Part shown: positions 49,840-62,639 of the stretch, one piece after another | Position numbering within the stretch: position 1 is the stretch's first letter | Layout: each line of letters begins with the position of its first letter | NCBI RefSeq assembly: GCF_040802235.1 | Contig: NC_133169.1 | Span: 45,887,034 to 45,951,033, forward strand | DNA from: Manis javanica | Lineage: Eukaryota > Chordata > Mammalia > Pholidota > Manidae | Length of the DNA: 64,000 bases | Direction of reading: 5' to 3' | Position numbers and translations under genes: made by a program | Notes under the pieces: model-generated | Database searches by the model: none | Told to the model about the DNA's origin: nothing | The model's input: only the letters and a program-made list of their open reading frames with translations

Positions 49840-50150
49840 TTTATGTGAACCTTACCTTAACCACAAAGAACAAAAACTTAACAGCAAATACAGAAATGAA
49901 AATTAGAAAGGAGTCTATACATAACAAGGAAGGTCATCAAACCACAGTGTTTTGCAACAGTGGAAGATACAGAGATGATCTACAAAAACAACCACAAAAA
50001 GGGGGAACAATAGTGACAATATTTGATATCTTGATCTGAGAGATGGTTACATAAGTGTATAAACACATCAAAATTTATGGAGTTAAACACTAAAATTTGT
50101 GTATTTTATTGTATGTACCTTAATATAAATACTTAAAAAAATAAATAAAA
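49840..50150 (+). mobile_element. Old L1 3' end
   Basis: Tail motif 'gtgtattttattgtatgtac' near 50099, preceded by an old 3' UTR pattern. Confidence 0.55.
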
Positions 50151-50189
50151 CCATTGATTCTGGGGGAAAAATAGCCACAGAACAATGAA

Positions 50190-50910
50190 CAGTGTGAATA
50201 AGTATATACTATTCATTATTGCTTTATTGTTTTAAATGTAAATGGACTATGTTTGCCAATCAAAAAAACGGGGAGTGCTTGTATGGATAAAAACACAAGA
50301 CATATCTATGTTGACTGCAAGAGACTCACTTGAGAAGTAAGGACATATATGCATCCCTATATTTACTGCTGCATTATTTACAATAGCCAAGATATGGGAG
50401 CTACCAAAATGCCCCACAATAGATGAATGGATGAAGAAGAAGTGATCCATATACACAATGGAATATGAGCCAGCCATAAAAAAGAAAGAAACCCTGTTAT
50501 TTGCAACAACATGGTTTGATCTAGCGGGTATGATGTTAAATGAAATCAGCCAGACAGTGAATGACAAATACCATGTGATTTCACTTACATGTAGGATATA
50601 AAAACAAAACAAAATGAAATGAAAACAGCAGTAGACTCACAAACACTGAGAAGTTACTGGTGGTTACCAAAGGGGAAGTGTTGACATGGGTGCGTGGGTG
50701 GGGTATGTGAGGGGGATAAAGAGGCAGAAAATCTCAATCACAGTATAAGTTGGTATTGGGGATGGAAAAGCAGTATGTAACACCTTTTTATGTTGGCAGA
50801 TAGTAACTACACTCTTTGGGGTGACAATTTAATAATGTGTGTAATTGTTCAATCACAAATTTCTATTCTTGAAACATAAGATTGTGTATTAACTAAACCT
50901 CAATGAAATA
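50190..50910 (+). mobile_element. L1 with internal deletion
   Basis: Start of the ORF2 endonuclease ('taaatgtaaatggact' near 50234), then a jump near 50340 to the ORF2 C-terminus ('atttacaatagccaagatat' near 50376), G-rich 3' UTR at 50680-50720 and a tail at 50905. Confidence 0.75.
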
Positions 50911-50911
50911 A

Positions 50912-51110
50912 AATAAAACATTCATAGAGATTTAAGTACAGCATAGGGAATATAGTCAGTAATATTATAATTTATTTGGTGACACGTGGTAACCACAGTT
51001 TTTTTTTTTGAACATGTGGTGATGTATATGTTGGTCAAATCACTATGTTGTACATCTGAAACCAACACAGCATTGTATACTAGCTAAATTTCAATTAAGA
51101 AATGCACTTC
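50912..51110 (+). mobile_element. L1 3' end
   Basis: 'gtacagcatagggaatatag' near 50936 and 'actatgttgtacatctgaaa' near 51042 mark a second L1 tail, directly following the previous one. Confidence 0.7.
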
Positions 51111-51139
51111 TCTGAAGGTTCTGAACCACTCTAAAAGAT

Positions 51140-51650
51140 AGCCAAAAGACATAGACAACCTCTCCCGATATCTGCCAGGATGAGTAGGATGTTACCTGTA
51201 GATGGGGTGTAGCTCACATTTCTCTCTGGCCGTATAATAAATAAAGCCCCCACTTGACAGCTGTCCTCCTGCACAGGCAAGAGAAGGCAGCTGGCGTCCG
51301 TGGTAGGAGGAAAAGAAAGACAAGTCCTCAAGAGCCACAGGAAAGGTGTGACTGTATATGAAAGAGGAAGGACCTGCAGAGCGCGTGGGCGCCCCCGAGT
51401 CACAGGGACGGGAGCCACAATGCACAGAACTTTTAAGGCAGAGATCCAGAAGAGCGGACTTGGATAACAGGTGTTAGCCTGTGCCGTCCTCTTCTAGTTT
51501 TCCCAGGAGCCTCTCTGCGGACTCTCCAGTGGGGTGTCCCGGCCATTCCTGCTGGGGTGCCGGAAACAGTAGTGGTAGAAAGTGCGTTTCCCTCCCCCCT
51601 TGAAGTGCTTGACCGGAACCTCTGTAACAAGATTATTTCATACACATTTA
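51140..51650. repeat. GC-rich diverged repeat, copy 1
   Basis: 51170-51440 resembles 63640-63900 in direct orientation: shared pieces include 'ctgtcctcctgcaca' / 'cggcctcctgcacac', 'ggtaggaggaaa', and 'gtcacagggac' / 'gtcccagggac'. Both copies directly follow an L1 tail. LTR-like composition (AATAAA near 51238), but the family is not recognised. Confidence 0.5.
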
Positions 51651-52130
51651 TTTATATAAGTTTTCCTCCATGGGAAAAAAAGACCCAAAGAAATGGTGAA
51701 ACCTGAGAGTCCTTATGCTCGGTTCGGTGAAGAGGAGGATACTGTGGAGAGGCGGGATGGGACAAAAGTTTGAGCTGACCGCACACTGGGAAGGACTTCG
51801 TGAGGCTGGTTTAACAGTTTCCTCCCGGTCTCTGGGAATAAAGAGGCTGGTGGTTACCAAGGGGGAAGGGTTGGCATGGGTGGGTGGGTGAGGGATGTAT
51901 ATCTCTGGGTGTAGAGAGGGCACCTTCTCATGTAAGTGTTTCATCATCTGCTTCATAGGAAGATCAGAAATTCCTTCCTGCCCTTGTCATTTCCTAAATT
52001 CCTTCTGTTTGAAAATCCAGAATTCCCAGTCGTCATCGTCACGTGAGAACCTAGTTCCCTCACAGGGCTCCCCCTGCCGTCGGGGTGCCCACTGCGGATC
52101 ACCGCTTGGATTAATCATGATATAGATGAT
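51651..52130. other. Mixed GC-rich DNA with a piece of L1 3' UTR
   Basis: 51850-51900 is L1 3' UTR ('ctggtggttaccaaggggg'). The rest is GC-richer and unassigned. Confidence 0.4.
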
Positions 52131-53644
52131 TAAACATTATGACTTTTCTAACTGTATCTTTGCTTCTCTATTTACCAGCTGCCACTCTTCTGAAGGAAAT
52201 ATAATAACTTTTAATCAGTGTTTTCTCTAGTAATAAAATATATTATAGACAATGAAGGAACTGAAGTATCTCCAAGGATTTTCATAAAGAATTCAAATTC
52301 TGAAATATTTAAACCAGTTCTACTTTATCACAACAAATTTAATTGAGGACAACCTAATAATCTTTTCTGTGGTGACAATCTTCCTTGACAGTAACCTTGA
52401 CACATGGTGAACCTTTACATGAAATTAATTAATATTTACATATGTCTTTCTTTAAGGAAAAAGAAAAAAATTTTTTGGTGTTTTATTTCCATTGACCATG
52501 GAAAATCTTAAGGATAATTTTATATGTAAGAGAAACAAAAATTTTATTTTATCTTATCATATTTTTACAATATCTAGTATTGGTATGGTAAGAATCAAAA
52601 GTTATCAGAGGGTATTTGGGAACATGTTAAATGATGTCGCATGACTGAGAAACAATGCAGAATCATACATTTACACCAAGTGATAATGAAACAAACACTG
52701 GCATCACATTGCAGAAAAACATAACATGATTGAAACAGTGTATTTTTTTATCTTAAGGAAAGAACAAAGTCAATGTTAAATACAAGAAAGTTACTTGATA
52801 ACACATAAAATAAATCATGGATTACATTTTGCATAATGAAAAATCTTTCGCATCGTAGGAATAATTAGCGAGTAGCTCATCTTCAATTGAACTACTTCCA
52901 TAATTTTAACACATATCCTATCTTCTTTCCAGACCTAGTTTAGATACCTTATCTATGGCTCAAGTAGAGGTAAAAGGCTCTCTGAATTATAGACAACTAA
53001 ACGCTCAGGCACACACACAGCTTCAGACCTCTGCCTGGTGTCTTCCAGGAAATAATATTCACCAGGAAGGGCACTATTTATCTTTGGTAACTGGATCACC
53101 TTCCTCTAGGGTGTTGTCTCTGCTTCAGGTGTCTCTCCAAAGGACTGTTTATTGATAGGGGCACAATCCTAAAGTGGCCCTGAGCACACCATGTTAATTT
53201 TGCCTGCTTTTTATTCTGCTTCAGCACTAGACAGTCAGATCCTTCAGGAAAGTCAGGAGTAAATTTAACCTTTGTAGATCAAATGCTTCATGTACTGTCC
53301 TCATTGAAGCACCCCAATATTTTTTTTGTTTTCAGTTAATGAAATAGAGAAAATGAGTTGAAAGATGACCAAAATCAAAACTTATAAAAAGAGAAACAAT
53401 TCTTTCAGAGCTGTGCCACAAAGGGAGGACCAATTTCTTGCAAATGACCAACTGAGCACACGCCCCCGTGTGTCAGCCTGACGGGATTCAATTCTCTGAA
53501 CTTTGCAACAGTCATTCAGGCTTTTGAGCACTTAGGACACTGTGTTCTTTCCTCAGTCTTTCCCAAATTTATGAATAAGTTAAATGATGAGAAAAAATGT
53601 CCAGCGATCTGAAAGCGCTCTGTCCCTGCGGATGTTTGGATGTA
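52131..53644. other. Region 3' of the OR14-like gene
   Basis: About 1.5 kb of mostly AT-rich, apparently unique DNA. No gene. A minus-strand AATAAA at about 53206-53212 is one possible distal poly(A) signal. Confidence 0.4.
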
Positions 53645-54589
53645 TCACATGAAGTGAGAGTCTTGGCCATGTGTCCTATGCAGCAATCCCAGCAGAGCCT
53701 GCTTCATGTCCTTGTTCCTGAGGCTGTAGATTACAGGGTTCACTGTTGGAGGTACCACAGTGTAGATCACAGAAAGCAGCCTCTCAGTAACTGAAGGTGA
53801 GTTTGAAGGTGGTTTGAGATCAACAAAACAGGCAGTTATAATAAAAATGGTGACAACAATGAGATGGGGAAGGCATGTAGAGAAAGCTCTAGACTGACTT
53901 TTCGTGGTAGGAATCTTCAGCACCGTGGAGAAAATATAAATGTAAGAGATCATGATACAGATAAAACAAGACATGCCTAAACACATACCTAGTCCAATAC
54001 TCACATAAACTATCATTGATGTTTCAGAGCAGGACATCCTTAGTAATGAGGAGACATCACAGAAAAACTGTGGAATCACATTGGAGCCACAGAAGGGCAT
54101 GGAAAATGTGCCAGCTGTGTACACAGCTCCAAATAACCCCCCAGTAACCCAGGAAACAGCAGCCATCAGGGCACAGGTGCCACTACTCATGAAGACCTCA
54201 TAGTGCAGGGGACAGCAAATCGCCACATAGCGGTCATAGGACATGGCAGTGAGCACAAATATCTCACCTGCTGAAAAGGAAGTCATTAAGAGTACTTGGG
54301 AAGCACATCCTAAAATGGAAATTGAAGTGTTGTGAGTTAGGTTGTTGACAATGAATTTTGGGATTGGGACAGACACGAGGAAGACATCCAGTAAGGACAA
54401 ATTCTTCAGGAAGAAGTACATGGGTGTTTGTAGCTGCAGGTCTAGGGTGATGAGAGTAATGATCAGAAGGTTACTCATTATAACAGCCAGGTAAACCACT
54501 AGGAAGAGCACACCGTGTACAATCTGGAGCTCCCAGACTTCAGAAAACCCCAGAAGAAAAAATACTGTTACAAAGGTGACATTGGCCAT
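53645..54589 (-). CDS. OR14-like olfactory receptor, intact
   Basis: Single-exon 314-aa class II odorant receptor. ATG at 54587-54589 gives a short N-terminus with an N-glycosylation sequon (N3-V-T), then FFLLGFSE. Family marks of OR14: GFSEVWELQ, MYFFLKNLSLLD (57-68), PMFCG-type second outer loop (FSMPFCGSNV) and FFCDVSSLLRMSC, KSQSRAFSTCLPHL in TM6, TVVPPTVNPVIYSLRNKDMK in TM7. DRY at 119-121 (MSYDRYVAIC), C95 in the first outer loop. Small oddities: SN instead of GN in TM1 (39-40) and LQTPMY instead of LHTPMY. Frame and length are normal, so it is likely a functional receptor. It is not part of the triplicated unit and shares only general OR similarity with the three copies. Exact orthologue not assigned. 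Confidence 0.95.
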   Translation of the reverse strand: MANVTFVTVFFLLGFSEVWELQIVHGVLFLVVYLAVIMSNLLIITLITLDLQLQTPMYFFLKNLSLLDVFLVSVPIPKFIVNNLTHNTSISILGCASQVLLMTSFSAGEIFVLTAMSYDRYVAICCPLHYEVFMSSGTCALMAAVSWVTGGLFGAVYTAGTFSMPFCGSNVIPQFFCDVSSLLRMSCSETSMIVYVSIGLGMCLGMSCFICIMISYIYIFSTVLKIPTTKSQSRAFSTCLPHLIVVTIFIITACFVDLKPPSNSPSVTERLLSVIYTVVPPTVNPVIYSLRNKDMKQALLGLLHRTHGQDSHFM

Positions 54590-54608
54590 GCTAGATTCTC
54601 CTCACTGT

Positions 54609-54610
54609 CT
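54609..54610 (-). promoter_or_regulatory. Splice acceptor of the OR14-like coding exon
   Basis: Minus strand CTCCTTGTCTTGACAG, then ACAGTGAGGAG, 19 nt before the ATG. It fits the usual OR layout of a noncoding 5' exon spliced to the coding exon. Confidence 0.55.
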
Positions 54611-55449
54611 GTCAAGACAAGGAGATATGCAAAGGAACATCAATTTACACTTTCTAACAAGAATCATGTTGTTACCCAGAATAACATCAGAGAAAAAGAG
54701 GCATATGCCTTCTTTAAATAACTCAAGAATTACTAACAAGTTCCTTTTTTAAAAAGTAATGGGATTCCATGAGTTATGTGTGCAGTCAAATAGTCTTTGT
54801 GTGAGTTACACATGCTCCTGTAGTCTCAACCTTAACTAGCCACCAGAAAATATAATTTGAGTAAATACAGGACTTTTACTGTATTATTTGTATCATAGTG
54901 ACATTGTTCTATGATTAATGAAAAATACTTTTGTTTTAAAACAATCCAAACTCCTGTCTTTAGGACTTTTATGGTATCATCCCTAATAGTATAACTGGAG
55001 CAATTTATCAATTCTCCTTTGTTCTAAGTATTATGACCTCACATTTGTGCTATTTAATACTCCAACATAGCCAAATAAATATTTTAACCTTATGGGTCTA
55101 AAGAAAGGAATATTAAAAATGATTCTATGTTCAATGATTGTATTGTCTTGAGATCATGTAATTCACATATGTTGAACATTTTATTTATGTGTGTGAAAGA
55201 ATAATTTAGGAAAATTTCAATTCCTTTGAATATGCACATGTGTAGAGAATGCTGTTATTAGGAAATGTTCCCAAAGGTTGATATTTTTATAAGGGTGTAT
55301 CTTAGAGTCACCGTAATAAAATTTCTTCCCCTATCTGAGTGAACATGTTTTCTTTGTCATGTGTTGTCTATTTTAATATCAGATATCTGCTTTCAGAGTT
55401 CAAAATGTTTCCTACATTATTATTTACTAGTACACATTTATTTATTTAT
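54611..55449. other. Region 5' of the OR14-like gene
   Basis: AT-rich, apparently unique DNA. No gene or repeat family recognised; no promoter could be identified by eye. Confidence 0.4.
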
Positions 55450-55595
55450 TCTCTATTGAAAATATCAGGAAGTGCTCCATATTTATTGGGCACCAAACTG
55501 TTTAGTAGAGATGTATTTTTTTTGAAAGGCTTATTACTGAGAGCTTCCTGTCAATGTAAGGGGACAGACAATGATGAATAAAAATACATATAAAA
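55450..55595 (+). mobile_element. Ancient L2/MIR-type remnant
   Basis: 'tttattgggcacca' near 55480 and 'gagcttcctgtc...acagacaatgatgaataaa' (55541-55581) follow the order of an ancient mammalian L2/MIR-type repeat. Strongly diverged. Confidence 0.4.
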
Positions 55596-55679
55596 AAGAA
55601 AGAAAACCAATGGTGATGGGTGTCTTTAAAATAAGAAAAATCTATTATTTTAGAGATCAACAAAGTATCTGAGATTGGA

Positions 55680-55890
55680 GGTGGATGATTCGATTGCTCC
55701 CTGTTGGGGTGACCTTGAAACCGACCCAAATGGGAAGAGAACGAGAAAACAGGCCAGAGACCAGCGGGGGAGCCTCTCGGGGAGCAGGGCTCAGGCGGCA
55801 GAGTAGGGCGATGGGCGTCCAGGGCGCATGCGGAGAGTCTGTGTGTGGTGAGTGGCAAGAACACACAGTGCAGACATCAGATGGCTTGGA
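55680..55890. repeat. GC-rich diverged repeat patch
   Basis: GC-rich block in AT-rich surroundings, similar in composition and in parts (GGGGGAGCCTCTC, GGCTCAGGCGGCAG) to 62800-62860 (GGGGGGCCTCTC, CTCCGAGGCGGCAG). Candidate second member of a GC-rich repeat family. Not recognised. Confidence 0.4.
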
Positions 55891-57289
55891 AGGCATTTAT
55901 CACTCTATTCCAATTTTCTGGAGAAATACCCAGAGACCTAGCAAAATAGGAACAAGAGTGAAAAAATATGTTGATGTCCTCCCTAAATTTCACAAAATTG
56001 TTTAAGACTCACAAATCATTATTTTGGAATAGTGTTTTAACAATAGAAACATTTTACCAATAGAAACTTGAAATGCATACCTCAAAATAATTCCAGTTCT
56101 TCAATCACCTGTGAAGGATTATTTTTAGATGATTCCACCAAGTGCTCTGGAAAGTGAAAATATTTAGTATATCACTTAAGCTCCTGGAATTAAAACAGAA
56201 CTGTATCTTCCTTTGGAATTTCTCTGTCATTAGAGCATATAGTTGTATTTCTAGTCTTCTGTGGAGGACTGAAAAATGACTGTTAAGATGTGGTAGTTTC
56301 TTAACATGGAAAGACAAAATTTAAGCAACCAGGAAATTCATTTGCTTCTTTTATTTTAAAATTGACATCATTGTTGTAGACAATAAGTGTCTACAACAAA
56401 TTATTTTTAATGTGACTGATGCTTAGAATTCCCCAAAGAAGAACGTCCTAAGAGTCCTCTGAGTAGACTTCATACATAATTACCTCTTAAGGCCTTAGAG
56501 TTATAATTACAGGTATTTTCCAGAGGCAGAACTGTTCACACCCCAGAAAACATTCTGGAATGCACCATGAAGGACATGAGTCAGACTTTGGGTAGAAAAA
56601 TAACAGAGTATTTAAATGGTCCCTTTAATTCCGCTTATTAATAGACTATAGGCTAGTGATTGCCACTTTATAATTGATGATTATCACTTGGGCATGTGGG
56701 CACTTGGCTAAAAATGATGATTGCTGTCAGATATTGCTAATTTATGACTCAGTGGGTCATGGCAAAGTTGGAGAACATAATTTAGTCTGTCAAATGGGCA
56801 AACCAGATGGATCTTATGCTTTGCATATCCTTGCTGTAGACCTATTCATCTAACACAAAAATCAAAAGACATTTTATTGTTCATCTGGTTAAGGCCCTCA
56901 GTGTAGAGTAATGGAACTGGACTAAATTTTAAAGAGAGAGAATTTGAAAATGAGGTGATTTTGGCTTATTTGTGAGGGTTTTTTTCTTTGGCTTTTAATG
57001 TGTCTTACTAGCATTAATCATTTTTAGTTATTTTATTTGAAAATACTTGCAACTACTTGAGTTATAATTAACAAAATGCCATTGTGTACTACATAGTTCC
57101 AGGAAATTATTTTAGTAATGAAACTGAATAAAATTCAGAGCACACTATATCCACCTATCTTTATTTTGTTAAATGGATTTTGAGCCATGGTTATTATTTG
57201 TTTGTGTGCCAGTTACCGTTTCTGGGAACAGACGCTTAGGTGGAGTAGTGCTGGAGAATGTTTCTTGGGTGATTAAGAATGTTGAATAG
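55891..57289. other. Unassigned DNA
   Basis: About 1.4 kb, AT-rich; no gene or repeat family recognised. Confidence 0.4.
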
Positions 57290-57390
57290 AAAAGAAAGAA
57301 AGCAAAAATGGTATTTAGAAACAATGACCTGGGCTCAAATTTTGGTCATGGCTACTGGGGATTCATTGATTTTATATATTTTTGGCAGAA
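57290..57390 (+). mobile_element. Possible MIR fragment
   Basis: 'acctgggctcaaattttggt' near 57326 resembles the MIR 'acctgggttcaaatcc' segment. Short and diverged. Confidence 0.3.
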
Positions 57391-59439
57391 TGTATATAAT
57401 AAGTTCATACTGGAGATTTTTCATTTCAATCCAACTCCAACTAGATTTTCCTGTTCTTCACTTCTTCCATTTTCTGTACTGACAACCTGGATCTCAAAAA
57501 TACTATTTCTGGATTTTCACAGTCTTAAAATGTGCATAACACAGTTAATCCCTAGTCACACCACTACAGTGACCAGTTTACATAAGATAGTTGAAGATTC
57601 TTTGTAGTCCTCTTTCTTTTCCTTCTACCTTAAGTATATATGTTCAAGATGCTCTGGCCAAAGTTATGCTGAATGAATTCCTTTTAAAAAAATCTATCTT
57701 CATAGCTTTGCTCTTCATCTGGTATAGTTATTTCATTTGATTCAGTCTGCACTCACTTAAAATTTTTCTTTACTTTTGATGACAACTTTTTAATGGGTGG
57801 AAAATTAACATGTCTTCCAAAAATAATGAAAAATATTTGAAAACAATATCTGTGATAACAATAACAAAATACATATCATTGAAATTCCACTTCCTTCCCA
57901 TACTTTTTACTCTAATCCTCAGTATCATCCAGGAAACGAGTCTCAAGGTTTAATGGACTATTTTCACGTTTTATTTTTTTGAAAAAAGAAGAGTGACATA
58001 TGTTTTCTTATTACATAGCATACTGTGAAAACTGTTTTGCCTTAGATATTTCACTTAATATTTTCTGGGAATCACTACAGATCAGTTCTAGAGATTGCCT
58101 TCCATCTCTTTTATAAACCAAAGAATAACTCATTTTATTATATGTGCCATAGCTTAAGTAATATCCTGTGTTTGGACATTGAGCTACTTTCTAAAATTTG
58201 GCAACTACAAATAATGGTGCAAATAAAAAGCCTGTGAAAATGTAGTACTGAATACAGGATTTGCATCTTCCAGGTATTATCTAACTGAGCTGATGATTGC
58301 CCCTGTTTATTGGCCCCTATTTTGTTACTTCGTCACTGCAGTCTATGACTATACTTCGAAGCCCAGTGACCCTAAACTCATTTTTACATATCCACTTGTT
58401 TTGAATACAGCAAAATAAATTAAGATGAAGTAAAAATTTTTGGTCTATAGAAATTTCCTACCTCATGTACCCCACAAATGGCACCACAATATCTCTTAAT
58501 AACAAAGACACAGTCTGAGACAATAAAGTTAGTGAGTCTGCCAGTTAATTTTCGTTTCCAACTCTTCTTTTTTTTTTCATTACCTCTATTTCAACTTTCC
58601 TGGCAATTTTTAGGGATTACCTATACATTTTTTTTATAATCTACTTATAAAATTTCATTGGATTTCTATTTTTATTTCCTATAGCAGTTCTAGGAATTAC
58701 ATGCTTGTCTTTGCTAAGTCACTTAAAATTATTATTCTACTATTCTTGAAAATATAATAATATTTGCAATCACATGGAATCACACATATTGTCAATCATA
58801 CTTCCATATGTGCTATAAACCCAACAAGGCCATGTTAAATATTTAGTTTTTAAACATTCATAAAGCTTATAAAGAAATGAAGTTGGAAATTGTCCAAAAA
58901 TTAAAAATGAATTATTGGCACTTATCCACATATTCATTTCTTATACTATTTAATAATTTTTCTCAGGAATGGAGTATACTTCTCATAACATTTTATTCAG
59001 TTTGAATAATTTACTTCAGCATATTTTGTACAACAATTCTTCCACCAACACATTCTCTTAGTCCTCTATAAAATGATGTCTTTATTTTTATTTCAATCTA
59101 TGTATGACACTCATCAATGCTGTGTTTACTGTGCAAATTACACACATCTAACTCTTAAAGCTGAGATGGATGAAACCTGTATGTTACTCCTGCAATTGAG
59201 CAGGATCTGCTTGCCAGGGTCTGCTACTGATCATTCTCCAACAATATCAGGTATTTACACCATAGATTAAGTTTGGGTTTTACATTTGTTTTCTATCAGA
59301 GAAGAGGAATGCTCAGAAAGTGTTCTTTCCTAGTCCATCATTTTCAGAAGTAAAACATTTCTTTCGACAAGACCAAACATGAATATATAATCTGATCAGT
59401 AAAACTTGTTTTCTGGTACTTACTAATGTCCAAACAAAC
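57391..59439. other. Unassigned DNA with a possible old repeat
   Basis: No gene seen. 57930-58240 resembles an ancient antisense interspersed repeat ('tttggacattgagctacttt' near 58171, 'aataatggtgcaaa' near 58210). The rest is AT-rich and unassigned. Confidence 0.4.
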
Positions 59440-59745
59440 CCTGCAAATGATTCAGTAGTTGTATCACCAAAGATGAAAGCAACTAAGGACTCCTTCAATA
59501 GGAGATCGGGTGAACAAAGCGTAGTCCAATCATACAATGAATACTATTCAGCAATATAAATGCATAAATTATTAAAGCATACAAAAACCATACATCAATT
59601 TTGAATGCCTCATGTGAAGTGAAAGAAGTCAACATGATTCTAATTACTTTTCTTTGGAGAAGCAAAATTATAGACACAGAACAAATCAGTGTTCTTTATG
59701 TTTTAAGGGGGAGTAGGTTGACTACCTCATAAGAGATTTCTTAAA
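59440..59745 (+). mobile_element. Old L1 ORF2 end and 3' UTR fragment
   Basis: 'gaatactattcagcaatata' near 59539 and the following segments fit a diverged sense L1 C-terminal region. Confidence 0.55.
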
Positions 59746-59759
59746 TAAACTTTTAAGAA

Positions 59760-60060
59760 TATACTTTAGATTATTTTATTTTGTAAAATACATATCACAT
59801 AAAATTTCTATTTTAGTCATTTTAAAGCTATAATTTGGTGGTATTAAATATATTCATAGTGTACAATCCTCACCAACATCCATTTCATGAACTCTTGTCA
59901 TATTCAAAACCAACTATATCCATTAGGTAGTTATCATATTGATCTTCTCACTCTGGCCCCTGGAAATCCCCATTCTACCCTTTTTATTATTACTGTCCTC
60001 AGCTTTTGCCCATGTCCAGCCTCTGGTAGTCACCATTCTACCCTCAGCTATTTTTATATA
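59760..60060 (-). mobile_element. Old L1 3' UTR, minus strand
   Basis: Antisense pattern 'cagtgtacaatcctcaccaa'-like near 59858 and 'cccctggaaatccccattct' near 59957 typical of old L1 3' UTR. Confidence 0.55.
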
Positions 60061-60069
60061 TGAAGAACA

Positions 60070-61700
60070 TTCCATCCAGAAACAGTAAAATATACATTCT
60101 TCTCACATGCACATGGCATATTCTTCAGGGTAGACTGCATGTTGGACCACAAAAGAAGTCTCAATAAATTCAAGATAATTAAAATTATGTCAAGCAACAT
60201 TTCCAGTTATAGTCACATGAAAACAGGAGTTTATTACAAGAAGGAAATGGTAAAATGCAATATTCACAAAGAAGAATAAAGCTGGAAGTATCACGCTCCC
60301 TGATTTCAAACTATATTACACACTTTAGTCATCAAAACTATTACAAAAATAGACACACAGGTCAATAGAAATGAGAGACCAGAACAAACCTACACATATA
60401 TGTACAATTAATCTAAGACAACGGAGCCAAGGGCATACAATGCAGAAAAGGCAGCTTTAGAGTAAACAGTGTTGAACAAACTGGAAAGATACATGTAAAA
60501 GAATGAAATAAGATCATTCAGAGAAAATTAATTCAAAATGGAGAGACTGAATGTAAGATCCAAATCCAGAAAGTTCCTAAAAGAACTCTTGGTAGTAAAT
60601 TGGCATTTGTCTTAAGGACATCTTTGTGGATATGACTCCAAAAGCGCAGGAAGTAAAAACAAATATAACAATAGGAGTGCATTAAACTGAAGTGCTCTTA
60701 TGCAGAACAGGAAAACATTATTAAATGAAGAAGCAACTTACTAAATACAAAGATATTTGAAAGCAAGTATTACATAGGTGGTTAGTATCCAAAATACATA
60801 AGGAACTCACACAATTCAACAGTAACAGCAAAAATCCCATACATTTCAGTTAAAAATGTACAAGAGATCAGGATAAATATTTCTACAGAGAATAGGTACA
60901 GATGGCTGACAGGCACATAAAAATACTCAAATCACTAATTAGAGGAATGAAAAAACAAATCACAGTGACATTGTCACTTAACTTCTGTTGAGTGTTTGTT
61001 ATGAAAAAGACAAGAAATAACAAATGTTGAAGAGGATGTGAATAAAAATTGTTCCCAGGATTGTTAATTGGTGTAGTCCCTAGGGAAAAGAGTATGGGAA
61101 TTCATCAAGCATTAAGAATAGAACTTCCATGTGACCCATCTATTCCACGTCTGGGTATTTGCTGAATGAAAACAAAAGCAGTAATTCGAAAAGATATATG
61201 GACCCCTGTATTAACTGCAGCATTATTTATAACAGGCAATAAATTGGAACAACCTACTTGACCATCAATAGGTGAATGAATAAAGTGTAAGGGTTTATGT
61301 ATAAAATGGAATACAACCAAGACAAAAAAAAGGAATAGAACCATGTCGTTTGTAACAAGGTCTATGTATGGATATGAAGTTATTACACTAAGTGAAATAA
61401 GTCAGATGTAAGATGAAATAATTCAGAAATAAGATGAATACCTTATGGTTTCACTCTTACTTGTAATCTAAAAAAACTGAAAATATTCAATAAATAAATA
61501 AAATAAAAACAACTTATAGATGCAGAGAATAGCCAACTAAATACCAGAAGGAAAGGGGTTAGGGGTGAGAAAAATGGGTGAAGGACGTCACATACTGTGA
61601 TAGATGGTAAATGAACTTGTAGTGATCACTGCAGTGTATACAGATATATAATTATAAGGCTATACAACTGAAAATTATGTAATGAAATAATCATACTTGA
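60070..61700 (+). mobile_element. Old L1 with internal deletion
   Basis: Endonuclease part of ORF2 (60070-60250, 'acattcttctcacatgcaca' near 60093), then a jump near 60250 to the reverse-transcriptase C-terminal region, ORF2 end and a 3' UTR/tail to about 61700. Many stops. Confidence 0.75.
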
Positions 61701-62639
61701 TTGCTCAAAGAAGATTCATGAGACATTAATCAACTCATGCCATCATCACAATTAACCATTTTTTGTTGAGAAATTAAGTAAATATTGCACAAAGAAAATC
61801 ACAGAAGGTAAAAGCCAAAAAAAGATGAGCATTTGATTATTTTTAGTGATGTGCCTGTCATGTATCATGAAATCAATTTTTTCAGTACATTTTGTTCAAA
61901 GGAATAATTTATAATTTTATAATTTTAAATATCAAGTAGAAATAACATAAGCCTGCTCATCTCCTAAACCTAGGGAAAAAATACTGTATGTTCACATTAT
62001 ATTTAATGCTGGCAAATCAAAGTTAAATGTGTTTTTATTTTACTAACAATTTTAAAACTGGTTTTATTTACCTAAGATCACTTCAGATAGTGTATACTTT
62101 AAAAATATTGGTTTAAATTCTTTATTTCTGAAAGATTTAGATACCTAATTTATGTAAATGCTCATTTATCTCTAGAAATTGTGAATATAACTTCTTTAAG
62201 AAAGTTTTTAAATTAATTTAGCAACACCACATGTGGATAGAAAGACATCACACAGATTTAACATACGTATAAGCAGACATACATGAACATGCATAAAGAT
62301 GGAAACAGAGCTTTTTCTACTTTGTGTTTCCAAATTTGCAGCCATGGGTCAATAGAACTTAGTAATAGAGACTCTGGTTTCTTTGAAATAATTAGTTCTT
62401 GTCTTTTCTCCACATAACATATCTTTTTCTGAATTGTGTTTCTGTCAAGTAGGAAAAATGAAGGGTACCTGTTTCCTAATATTTTCTGGAGGAGAATTTC
62501 AAGTCCCTCCCTTGACCTGAAATGTAATATTAAGGAGGCAGTGGACCAAATTTTAGGAGACTGACCAAGGAGACATCTATGGTCTGTCTGAATCTTACAA
62601 GAAAAACTAGTGGCCCAAGAATCCATTATATTTCCGATT
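61701..62639. other. Unassigned DNA
   Basis: AT-rich, no gene recognised. The open frame at 62258-62626 (minus) has no domain. Confidence 0.4.

Noticed and set aside
51131-51956. Overlapping minus-strand open frames rich in Ser/Pro
   Set aside because: Lie in GC-rich repeat-like DNA; not conserved in the related patch at 63640-63900.
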